Positions 1-4,945 of a DNA stretch of 7,468 nucleotides are shown here, piece by piece. Below the pieces are notes generated by a model. The model had not been told where the DNA came from. It worked only from the letters and a program-made list of their open reading frames with translations, and ran no database searches. The stretch comes from DATKGP01 sp035510775. Lineage in GTDB: Bacteria > Patescibacteriota > UBA1384 > 2-12-FULL-50-11. The stretch is from positions 1-7,468 of the forward strand of contig DATKGP010000054.1 in NCBI GenBank assembly GCA_035510775.1, given 5' to 3'. The position numbers and the translations under genes are program-made. Numbering within the stretch: the stretch's first letter is position 1; each line of letters begins with the position of its first letter.

Positions 1-182
1 TGGCCGACGTCACTGGCCTGGATATTCGCCGCGGGGAAGAGGCGGTAATTCTAGGCCATCAAAAAGGTAGCGACGGGACGGTTGGCCAAATTAGCATCGC
101 CGAGCTTGCCAAACGCGCAGACGTGAGTCACTATGAAATTGTCACCCGCTTGGGTCAAACGATTCCTAGGGTGTACTTCTAG
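1..182 (+). CDS. alr: Alanine racemase, C-terminal 59 residues (5' end outside window)
   Basis: The first complete codon is at base 3 and the frame stays open for 59 codons to TAG at 180-182. The translated tail matches the C-terminal beta-barrel domain of PLP-dependent alanine racemases: a G-x-E-A-V-I-L-G strand, then ISIAELAKRADVSHYEIVTR, then the closing IPRVYF, comparable to the NYE...RVPR ending of known Alr proteins. The enzyme interconverts L- and D-alanine in the cytoplasm and so supplies D-Ala for peptidoglycan stem peptides, which fits the cell wall genes further along. The PLP lysine and the catalytic tyrosine lie outside the window, so activity cannot be judged. The next gene starts 18 bases after the stop, so the two are probably co-transcribed. 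Confidence 0.85.
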   Translation, partial: ADVTGLDIRRGEEAVILGHQKGSDGTVGQISIAELAKRADVSHYEIVTRLGQTIPRVYF

Positions 183-200
183 AGAAATAAGGTGGAGGGG

Positions 201-1130
201 ATGGCAGACGATACTAAATCAGTGGTGGACAAAAACATGGCAGACGTAACAAAAGCAGCCGAACCAGCTGCCGAACAGCCGGTAAAAATTAATTTACCCA
301 AAGCAGAGACTCTGCCGGTCAATCAGGTGACTCCGACGGCATCAGCATCAGCTCCAGCCACGCCCGAGCTAACCCCGACCCCGCCGGTTAGCCAAAGCCC
401 AGAGGCGCCGCTAGTTGTCAGCGAGGCCGAAATCAAGGAAGCGACCGAGCCCCAGGCCGATCACTACGCCGACGAAGTTGAAACCCTGACGGGCGAAGTC
501 CAAGCGTTAGAGGCCAGAATCGACCGCTTAACCAACAACGTCGAGCCAACAACAGGCGAGACCAAGCCAGCTGGAGCTGTTGCCATACCTCAAAAAGAAA
601 CCCCGCCAGCCGAACCATTACCACAACCGACGGAGGCGACTCCACCACCGACAACTGTCGCCCCCAATGCTGCTGTTACCGGGGCTAAACCAGCCGAGAC
701 CAAGGGAGTTAATGATATTTATGCCAAGGTCGCCGAGAAGGAGAAAAGCGCGGAGGCAGAGCAGGTTAAGGCCGCTCACGACGATCTCGACGACACAACC
801 TCCATTACCGACGTTATCGGAACAATTTCCGACATTATCTCGGTTTTCGGCGTGGTAGTTTTTATCATCCTCATGGTTTCTCCGTTCATAAAGAGCTACA
901 TCGGCACAACGATTTACGACGCCATGCGCTCGGTGGGTTGGCTGGCTGTTGGTGTCTGTATGGCGGTGGCTTTCCTGCTGTCGTTTGCCATCAAGGGCAA
1001 GTGGGCGACGAAAATAATGCTCCTGCTTTTCCTGCTGCTGACGGCGCTAATGTGGCTGGGCATCAACCGAAACGCCCTGGTCGCCCCGCTCGAAACCTAC
1101 CTCGGCCAGTTGTTCAATTACTACCGCTAA
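201..1130 (+). CDS. Unrecognised membrane protein: disordered N-terminal half, coiled coil, three C-terminal membrane segments
   Basis: I do not recognise this 309-residue protein. The first 170 or so residues are low complexity, rich in Pro, Ala, Thr, Glu and Lys, and look disordered. They are interrupted near residues 88-112 by a short acidic heptad-like stretch (ADEVETLTGEVQALEARIDR) that could be a coiled coil. A second charged stretch lies near 175-198. Three hydrophobic segments follow at about 213-232, 245-264 and 270-288, ending in a short polar tail. There is no signal peptide, so the long N-terminal part probably stays in the cytoplasm. ATG at 201 is preferred over GTG at 192 because AAGG at 189-192 sits 8 bases before it; GTG 192 has no upstream Shine-Dalgarno. 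Another in-frame ATG at 237 is possible. The gene follows alr closely and ends in tandem stops (TAA TAG). The topology suggests a membrane-anchored scaffold, but no function can be assigned. Confidence 0.8.
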   Translation: MADDTKSVVDKNMADVTKAAEPAAEQPVKINLPKAETLPVNQVTPTASASAPATPELTPTPPVSQSPEAPLVVSEAEIKEATEPQADHYADEVETLTGEVQALEARIDRLTNNVEPTTGETKPAGAVAIPQKETPPAEPLPQPTEATPPPTTVAPNAAVTGAKPAETKGVNDIYAKVAEKEKSAEAEQVKAAHDDLDDTTSITDVIGTISDIISVFGVVVFIILMVSPFIKSYIGTTIYDAMRSVGWLAVGVCMAVAFLLSFAIKGKWATKIMLLLFLLLTALMWLGINRNALVAPLETYLGQLFNYYR

Positions 1131-1135
1131 TAGAT

Positions 1136-1240
1136 AAATTTTCAATTTTCGAATTAGCAATTTTCAATTAATTATCATCCCACCAATTTTCATTTGATAA
1201 TTGAATATTGAAAATTACTTGATACTTGAAAATTGATACT
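1136..1240. repeat. AT-rich imperfect inverted repeat of TTTTCAATT-type words
   Basis: The left part (1138-1176) repeats AATTTTCAATT-like words. The right part (1196-1236) repeats the reverse complement, TTGAAAATT-like. ATTATC at 1171-1176 pairs with GATAAT at 1196-1201 across a 19-base loop, and the arms continue with bulges: TTTTCAAT at 1161-1168 against ATTGAAAA at 1207-1214, and TCAATTTT at 1142-1149 against AAAATTGA at 1229-1236. The base composition differs sharply from the flanking genes. I believe, without a search, that such words are common between genes in CPR genomes. The right arm also supplies the -35 element of the glyS promoter. Confidence 0.6.
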
Positions 1241-1261
1241 TGAGAATTATCCCGGTATTAT
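1233..1261 (+). promoter_or_regulatory. Sigma70-type promoter of glyS, probably giving a leaderless mRNA
   Basis: TTGATA at 1233-1238 (5 of 6 to TTGACA) and TATTAT at 1256-1261 (5 of 6 to TATAAT) are separated by exactly 17 bases. A start 6-7 bases after the -10 box falls on or beside the A of the glyS ATG at 1268. The gene has no Shine-Dalgarno sequence, which agrees with leaderless initiation. Another TTGATA at 1219-1224 lacks an equally good -10 partner. Confidence 0.6.
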
Positions 1262-1267
1262 CGTGTT

Positions 1268-2548
1268 ATGGCCGATGAGAAAAAATTTGAGAATTTTGTT
1301 TCCTGGGCCAAGCGCCGTGGAGTAATTTGGCCGGACTCGGAGATTTATGGCGGCTTTTCCTCTACTTACGACTACGGCCCGATCGGGGTAGAGATGAAAA
1401 ATCGGCTCAAGGCCGCTTGGTGGAAATCGATGGTTCAGAGCCGCGACGATATTGTTGGTGTCGATACGGCCATTATTATGAATCCCTTGGTTTGGAAGGC
1501 CTCTGGTCATACGGATAATTTTTCCGATCCGTTGGTTGAAGATTTGGTTACCCACAAACGCTATCGGCTAGACGAGCTGGAAGACCCAACTAAAAGCCCG
1601 GACGGCAACAAGTTGAGCGAGCCTAGGTTGTTTAACCTTATGTTCAAGACTTTTATCGGCCCGGTCGAGAACTCGGCCTCGACGGCTTTTTTGCGCGGCG
1701 AAACCTGCCAGGGGATATTTGTTAATTTTAAAAACGTTCTGGATTCTTCTAGGCAGAAAATTCCCTTTGGCATCGCCCAAATCGGCAAGGCTTTTCGTAA
1801 CGAAATTACTCCTGGTAACCTGACTTTTCGCACCCGGGAGTTTGAGCAGATGGAACTGGAATTTTTCGTCCACCCTAGCGAGGCAGACAAATGGTTTGAG
1901 CACTGGGTTCACGAGAGAATGCAGTGGTATGTGGATTTGGGTGTCGAGGCATCGCACCTGCGGCTGCGCAAACACCCGAAAGCCGATTTGGCTCATTATT
2001 CCAAGGCTACTACCGATATCGAATATCTTTTCCCCTGGGGTTGGGGCGAATTAGAGGGCATCGCCAATCGCGGCGATTACGACCTAACCCAGCACCAGAA
2101 GTTTTCCGGCAAAGATTTGACGGTTTTTGACGAGGAGAAAAAAGAAAAATTTGTGCCGTTCGTCATCGAGCCTTCCGGCGGAGTTGACCGAGCCTTATTG
2201 GCCTTGCTACTCGACGCTTGGCACCTGGACGAAAAAGGCCGCAAGGGCGAAGGCGAGGAGGAGACCACTCTAACCATTAAGCCTAGTCTGGCCGCCTACG
2301 ACGCCGCCGTTTTACCGCTGGTTAAAAAGGAACCACTTATTAAAAAAGCCTACGAATTGGTTGACAAACTTCGCGCCCAGGGCAAACATGTCTTTTACGA
2401 CGAAACTGGTTCAATCGGCCGCAGATATCGCCGCCAGGATGAAGTCGGCACACCAATTTGCTACACCATCGATTTTCAGACTCTTGAAGACGACACTGTC
2501 ACCAGTCGCGACCGCGACACAATGGAGCAGGAACGGGTCTCCTTCTAA
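1268..2548 (+). CDS. glyS: Glycyl-tRNA synthetase, class II, single-chain (alpha2) type
   Basis: The enzyme charges tRNA-Gly with glycine using ATP, in the cytoplasm. The 426 residues carry the family signatures in order: the N-terminal region with GGFSSTYDYGPIG (28-40), LVWKASGHTDNFSDPL (74-89), the RxETxQGIFVNF segment (143-154, here RGETCQ where most relatives have RPETAQ), class II motif 2 around FRNEITPGNLTFRTREFEQME (176-196), motif 3 EPSGGVDR (301-308), and an anticodon-binding domain from about 338 to the end with DETGSIGRRYRRQDEVGTP. The insertion after motif 1 is short and has no zinc-binding cysteines. The protein ends at RDRDTMEQERVSF, roughly 15-20 residues sooner than familiar homologues, which continue as a final helix. 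ATG 1268 gives the expected N-terminus; no Shine-Dalgarno precedes it. It is probably expressed from the promoter just upstream. Confidence 0.96.
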   Translation: MADEKKFENFVSWAKRRGVIWPDSEIYGGFSSTYDYGPIGVEMKNRLKAAWWKSMVQSRDDIVGVDTAIIMNPLVWKASGHTDNFSDPLVEDLVTHKRYRLDELEDPTKSPDGNKLSEPRLFNLMFKTFIGPVENSASTAFLRGETCQGIFVNFKNVLDSSRQKIPFGIAQIGKAFRNEITPGNLTFRTREFEQMELEFFVHPSEADKWFEHWVHERMQWYVDLGVEASHLRLRKHPKADLAHYSKATTDIEYLFPWGWGELEGIANRGDYDLTQHQKFSGKDLTVFDEEKKEKFVPFVIEPSGGVDRALLALLLDAWHLDEKGRKGEGEEETTLTIKPSLAAYDAAVLPLVKKEPLIKKAYELVDKLRAQGKHVFYDETGSIGRRYRRQDEVGTPICYTIDFQTLEDDTVTSRDRDTMEQERVSF

Positions 2549-2562
2549 ACCAGCCTGATTTT

Positions 2563-2571
2563 TGTTACAAT
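2563..2571 (+). promoter_or_regulatory. Extended -10 promoter for the orphan gene at 2600
   Basis: TG at 2563-2564, one base, then TACAAT at 2566-2571 (5 of 6) forms an extended -10 element. The hexamer 17 bases upstream (TTCTAA at 2543-2548) is a poor -35, as is usual with extended -10 promoters. Transcription would start near 2578, leaving a 22-base leader. Confidence 0.5.
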
Positions 2572-2586
2572 CCAATAAGCACTTGT

Positions 2587-2592
2587 AGGAGG
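2587..2592 (+). promoter_or_regulatory. Perfect Shine-Dalgarno AGGAGG of the orphan gene
   Basis: AGGAGG lies 7 bases before ATG 2600. It is the strongest ribosome binding site in the window and fixes this start. glyS, rsmH and the PBP gene have no comparable site, so this gene is set up for efficient translation. Confidence 0.75.
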
Positions 2593-2599
2593 CATTTCA

Positions 2600-2980
2600 A
2601 TGTCGATTCGCACCTTTAAACTCGCGGAAGAAATCGGTGGGTTCGTATCGAACCTCAAGCCAGATATTTCTCACTTGGTCGGTCTGACGGTCACATTCGT
2701 GCCCAACAGAGACTCGGAAACCCAGCAGTCTCTTTCGGGGTACGAGCATGTCTCCATGCTTGTAACGGCCGCCGCTATACTCAAAAAGTCGGATAAGGGG
2801 TATATCCTAGTTTTGAAGCACGGGCTCGAGAACACTGACCCATTCCGAAACACCTACATCAGCGTTGACGAGGACGGTATCTGGCGACTCTTCACTAACC
2901 CCGTCAAACAATGGCCACGCGGAACCATACGCTGGCCGAATGGCCATAACGACAGTGAGTCGGTGCAGGTGTTCGTGTGA
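2600..2980 (+). CDS. Orphan 126-residue soluble protein of unknown function
   Basis: I do not recognise this protein. It has no signal peptide, no membrane segment and no cysteine. The N-terminus (FKLAEEIGGFVSNLKPDI) looks helical. Most of the rest alternates hydrophobic and polar residues as in a beta-rich fold (LVGLTVTFVP at 26-35, HVSMLVTAAAIL at 50-61, GYILVLKHGL at 67-76). The C-terminal third holds all three tryptophans (IWRLFTNPVKQWPRGTIRW). The start is secure because of the AGGAGG box and the extended -10 promoter just upstream. A stable hairpin follows 20 bases after the stop, so the gene looks like a monocistronic unit placed between glyS and mraZ. That layout is typical of an accessory gene, but I see no mobile element ends. 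Function unknown. Confidence 0.75.
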   Translation: MSIRTFKLAEEIGGFVSNLKPDISHLVGLTVTFVPNRDSETQQSLSGYEHVSMLVTAAAILKKSDKGYILVLKHGLENTDPFRNTYISVDEDGIWRLFTNPVKQWPRGTIRWPNGHNDSESVQVFV

Positions 2981-3000
2981 ACCACAGAGTCCGCTCTACC

Positions 3001-3023
3001 AGAGCCGCGCGAAGCGCGGCTCT
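3001..3023 (+). terminator. Perfect GC-rich hairpin after the orphan gene (terminator-like, weak T tract)
   Basis: AGAGCCGCGC at 3001-3010 pairs perfectly with GCGCGGCTCT at 3014-3023 across a GAA loop. The apex reads GCGAAGC, a sequence known to form an unusually stable mini-hairpin. Only two T residues follow, so it is either a poor intrinsic terminator or a 3'-end stabilising hairpin. Confidence 0.55.
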
Positions 3024-3046
3024 TAAAATAACAGGGAAATCACAAT

Positions 3047-3075
3047 CCAACCCGAAGGACTGTCCTTCAGGTTGG
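3047..3075. other. Second hairpin in the intergenic region before mraZ
   Basis: CCAACC at 3047-3052 pairs with GGTTGG at 3070-3075. After one mismatch, GAAGG at 3054-3058 pairs with CCTTC at 3064-3068. No T tract follows. It lies between the orphan gene's hairpin and the mraZ promoter and may be part of a transcript end or a protein binding site. Confidence 0.5.
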
Positions 3076-3128
3076 GTAGGATACGTGGTGCGGGGCAGGC
3101 AGATTTTTACTGAAGAATTTTGGGGGTA

Positions 3129-3157
3129 TTGACAACATTCCAGCAAGAACGTACTGT
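3129..3157 (+). promoter_or_regulatory. Promoter of mraZ and the dcw cluster
   Basis: A consensus -35 TTGACA (3129-3134) is followed after 17 bases by TACTGT (3152-3157), a weak 3-of-6 -10 box. Transcription would start near 3164, immediately before the first GTGG box. A perfect -35 with a poor -10 and a repressor site downstream suits a regulated promoter. Confidence 0.55.
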
Positions 3158-3166
3158 AAGACCCAG

Positions 3167-3217
3167 CATGTGGAGAAAAGTGGAATGAAGTGGGGAAAAG
3201 TGGAAAAGTCTGTGGAC
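3167..3217 (+). promoter_or_regulatory. MraZ operator: four GTGG boxes at exact 10-bp spacing plus a fifth
   Basis: GTGG occurs on the + strand at 3170, 3180, 3190 and 3200, exactly one helical turn apart, with a fifth at 3212. The three inner boxes share an AAGTGG core (3178, 3188 and 3198), with A-rich spacers between them. Known MraZ proteins bind direct repeats (TGGGN units 10 bp apart in E. coli, AAAGTG-type units in mycoplasmas) just upstream of their own gene. Position and form both fit autoregulation by the MraZ encoded at 3324. The boxes lie downstream of the predicted start point, so bound MraZ would block initiation or early elongation. Confidence 0.75.
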
Positions 3218-3323
3218 AACTTCGGTTCAACAGAGCTTGAAATGCCAACCAAGCCACTCGACATCCAAGCGGCTGTCGTCCCGGTTCAAACAGCCTCCTT
3301 CATTGATATTAGAAAGGCAGCCA

Positions 3324-3755
3324 ATGTTTCTTGGTGAGTATACCCATAGTCTAGATTCCAAAGGCCGCATCTCGGTGCCGTCGAAATTCCGCGCTGATTT
3401 AGGCGCCTCGGCGATCGTCACTAAAGGCTTGGATGGCTGTCTTTTCCTGTACCCCAAGGGGGAGTGGGAAGTTATGGCCAATAAATTAGCTAGTTTGCCG
3501 GTCTCTTCTTCTTCGGCTCGAGCTTTTGCTCGGTTAATGCTTTCGGGAGCCATGGAGGTGGAGATCGACAAATTCGGCCGCGTCTTGCTGCCTGGTTATC
3601 TACGGACATTCGCCGGTATCAAGAGCGAGGTTGTCGTCACCGGCGTGGCTCAACGCATCGAAATTTGGGACAAAACGGCTTGGGGAACCTTCACGACCGA
3701 TGCCGAAAGCAAATCTTCCGAGCTCGCCGAAAACCTAACGGAGTGGGAAATCTAA
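3324..3755 (+). CDS. mraZ: Transcriptional regulator MraZ
   Basis: MraZ is a DNA-binding protein with two AbrB-like (SpoVT) half-domains that forms rings and controls the dcw cluster, including its own gene. This 143-residue protein has the usual family length. It begins MFLGEYTHSLDSKGRISVPS, with the first DSKGRISVPxxFR motif at residues 11-23 and the second DKFGRVLLPxxLR at 82-94. ATG 3324 has AAAGG at 3313-3317, 6 bases upstream. The frame is open further back to TTG 3237, but that extension has no family resemblance and is rejected. The GTGG direct repeats at 3170-3215 are the expected binding site. A small ORF starts one base after the stop. Confidence 0.96.
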   Translation: MFLGEYTHSLDSKGRISVPSKFRADLGASAIVTKGLDGCLFLYPKGEWEVMANKLASLPVSSSSARAFARLMLSGAMEVEIDKFGRVLLPGYLRTFAGIKSEVVVTGVAQRIEIWDKTAWGTFTTDAESKSSELAENLTEWEI

Positions 3756-3756
3756 A

Positions 3757-3900
3757 ATGAAATACCAAAAAATTCTTGTAAACCTGGCCAATTCAGTACG
3801 GCCAACCAACATTTGTACGACCAGCGGTGGGAGTACCCGCGATTGGGTTGCTCTTGACCTGGGGGAAAATTTATTTTCTGACGAGGAAAAGATGCCCTAA
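3757..3900 (+). CDS. Possible small ORF (47 aa) directly after mraZ
   Basis: ATG 3757 lies one base after the mraZ stop (TAA-A-ATG), an arrangement typical of translational coupling. The frame runs 47 codons to TAA 3898-3900. The peptide begins MKYQKILVNLANSV, continues through CTTSGGSTRDWVALDLGENL, and ends in an acidic stretch, SDEEKMP. The composition looks like ordinary protein, without obvious low complexity. GGAG at 3740-3743 is the only upstream purine motif and its 13-base spacing is long. I recognise no family. Against it: the same bases form RNA hairpins (3827-3840 and 3865-3878), so this could instead be untranslated leader of rsmH. Confidence 0.35.
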   Translation: MKYQKILVNLANSVRPTNICTTSGGSTRDWVALDLGENLFSDEEKMP

Positions 3901-4015
3901 ACATATGTCTAGGGAGGGACTGTCGGGTACGTCCAACCTTTGCGAATCGGGAGGACACAAGCCCCGGCAGGACAAACCGTTTTTCGCGTCCTCCTGCCGC
4001 CTGGCCAAATATTCG
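3895..4015 (+). promoter_or_regulatory. Candidate structured leader of rsmH with mutually exclusive stems
   Basis: CCCTAAACAT (3895-3904) and ATGTCTAGGG (3905-3914) form a 9-of-10 dyad. Downstream, GTCCTCC at 3988-3994 can pair with GGAGGAC at 3950-3956 (7 bp). The overlapping TCCTGCCG at 3992-3999 can instead pair with CGGCAGGA at 3965-3972 (8 bp). Both cannot form at once. CGAAT 3943-3947 and ATTCG 4011-4015 could close the domain. I match it to no known riboswitch, and there is no T tract, so any control would act on translation or stability. Confidence 0.35.
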
Positions 4016-4057
4016 AACCTTAAAAAAGATGAAAACAACTCACCTCAACAATCGTAG
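3905..4057 (+). CDS. Possible second small ORF (50 aa) before rsmH, weakly supported
   Basis: ATG 3905 opens a 50-codon frame ending at TAG 4055-4057, just 4 bases after the preceding small ORF. The peptide is basic and polar (KKDENNSPQQS at the end) with two cysteines and no membrane segment. The only possible Shine-Dalgarno, GAGGA at 3883-3887, is 17 bases upstream. The frame is open further back to ATG 3827, but that overlaps the first small ORF. The region is full of complementary segments, so an RNA role is at least as likely. Confidence 0.2.
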   Translation: MSREGLSGTSNLCESGGHKPRQDKPFFASSCRLAKYSNLKKDENNSPQQS

Positions 4058-4078
4058 AGGCAAGAGCGAAAAATATAT

Positions 4079-4930
4079 ATGGAAAGAGTAACAAAAAGTC
4101 ATCATCAAGGAGTTCTGATCGCTGAAGTAATTCAGCTCATTAGCCCAACCAAAGAAGGCGTCTACTTAGACGCAACCTTCGGCGGTGGCGGACACGGTCG
4201 AGCCTTACTTGGAACAGGAGGGCAAGTAATTGGTCTCGATCTCGATCCGACTGCCGAAGAATTTGGTCGTGAGCTTGAGCGAGAGGCAAAAGGGAAATTT
4301 ACTTTCCGCCGCTTATCGTACGACCGAGCGGCCGAACTCGATGCGATGTTCGATGGAGCAATCCTAGATTTGGGTTTGTCGAGCGACCAGCTCGAGCAGT
4401 CTGGGAGGGGATTTAGCTTCCAGAAAGATGAAATTCTGGATTTGCGATTCAACCCTGATTACGGCCAGACGGCTGCCCAACTGCTTGGGCAGGCTAGCCT
4501 GCCGAGACTCGACCAGATTTTTCGCGACTACGCCGAGGATCGTTATCACAAGGCCTTGGCTGCCAAGATCGTGGAGACACGTCGGCGTCAACCGATTCGA
4601 ACGACCAAGGATCTTATCGCTCTCGTTGGTACCGACAATCCCAAAGTCTTGGCGCCAATCTGGCAAGGTTTGCGAATTGCTGTCAACGACGAGCTGGGGA
4701 CGCTTGAACGAGGTCTGAAGGAGATTAGCGGCTGCCTGAAGAAAGATGCAGTGCTAGCGGTGATTAGTTTTCATTCGTTGGAAGATGCGATCGTCAAAAA
4801 GTTTTTCCGTGACAACGTAGATCTAGAAGTTGTCACCAAAAAACCGATTCAACCTTCTAACGAAGAGATTAGAAGCAATCCTCGAGCCAGGAGCGCCAAG
4901 CTCCGGGTGGCTCGACGAGTCACCAACTAG
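4079..4930 (+). CDS. rsmH: 16S rRNA (cytosine-1402-N4)-methyltransferase RsmH (MraW)
   Basis: RsmH uses S-adenosylmethionine to methylate N4 of C1402 in the 16S rRNA decoding centre and is a standard second gene of the dcw cluster. The 283 residues are slightly shorter than usual (near 300) but contain every signature: LDATFGGGGHGRALL (30-44, SAM loop), DLDP (54-57), DLGLSS (97-102), RGFSF (110-114), LDLRFNP (120-126, usually LDMRMDP), LRIAVNDELGTLE (198-210), ISFHSLED (229-236) and SNPRARSAKLRVARR (266-280). The usual H-x-P-V-L near the start is altered to HHQGVL. ATG 4079 is the only start after the in-frame TAG at 4055. No Shine-Dalgarno stands at normal distance; AGAGG at 4056-4060 is 18 bases away and the bases just before the ATG are AT-rich. 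ftsL follows 15 bases after its stop. Confidence 0.96.
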   Translation: MERVTKSHHQGVLIAEVIQLISPTKEGVYLDATFGGGGHGRALLGTGGQVIGLDLDPTAEEFGRELEREAKGKFTFRRLSYDRAAELDAMFDGAILDLGLSSDQLEQSGRGFSFQKDEILDLRFNPDYGQTAAQLLGQASLPRLDQIFRDYAEDRYHKALAAKIVETRRRQPIRTTKDLIALVGTDNPKVLAPIWQGLRIAVNDELGTLERGLKEISGCLKKDAVLAVISFHSLEDAIVKKFFRDNVDLEVVTKKPIQPSNEEIRSNPRARSAKLRVARRVTN

Positions 4931-4945
4931 TAAGGAGAAAAAATA

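Noticed and set aside
192..200. GTG 192 as start of the membrane protein
   Set aside because: ATG 201 has AAGG 8 bases upstream and is the stronger codon; GTG 192 has no upstream Shine-Dalgarno and lies within the purine-rich site.
1561..1996. Reverse-strand ORFs of 109 and 142 aa inside glyS
   Set aside because: Antisense shadows of a well-conserved gene, with no signature of their own.
3237..3323. N-terminal extension of MraZ from TTG 3237
   Set aside because: The extension has no MraZ similarity. ATG 3324 has a Shine-Dalgarno and gives the standard 143-residue protein starting MFLGEY.
2904..3571. Reverse-strand ORFs across the mraZ promoter and 5' end (117, 65 and 114 aa)
   Set aside because: They run over the hairpins, the promoter, the MraZ boxes and mraZ itself, have odd composition, and lack ribosome sites.
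3824..3840. T-box-like sequence GGTGGGAGTACCCGCG
   Set aside because: It resembles the T-box core only with a 3-base insertion and an extra C. There is no specifier stem or terminator, and rsmH is not a tRNA-responsive gene.
3854..3882. Promoter at TTGACC 3854-3859
   Set aside because: No acceptable -10 hexamer occurs at 16-18 bases spacing.
4011..4019. tRNA T-loop-like word GGTTCGAAT on the reverse strand
   Set aside because: No matching acceptor, D or anticodon stem could be found around it.
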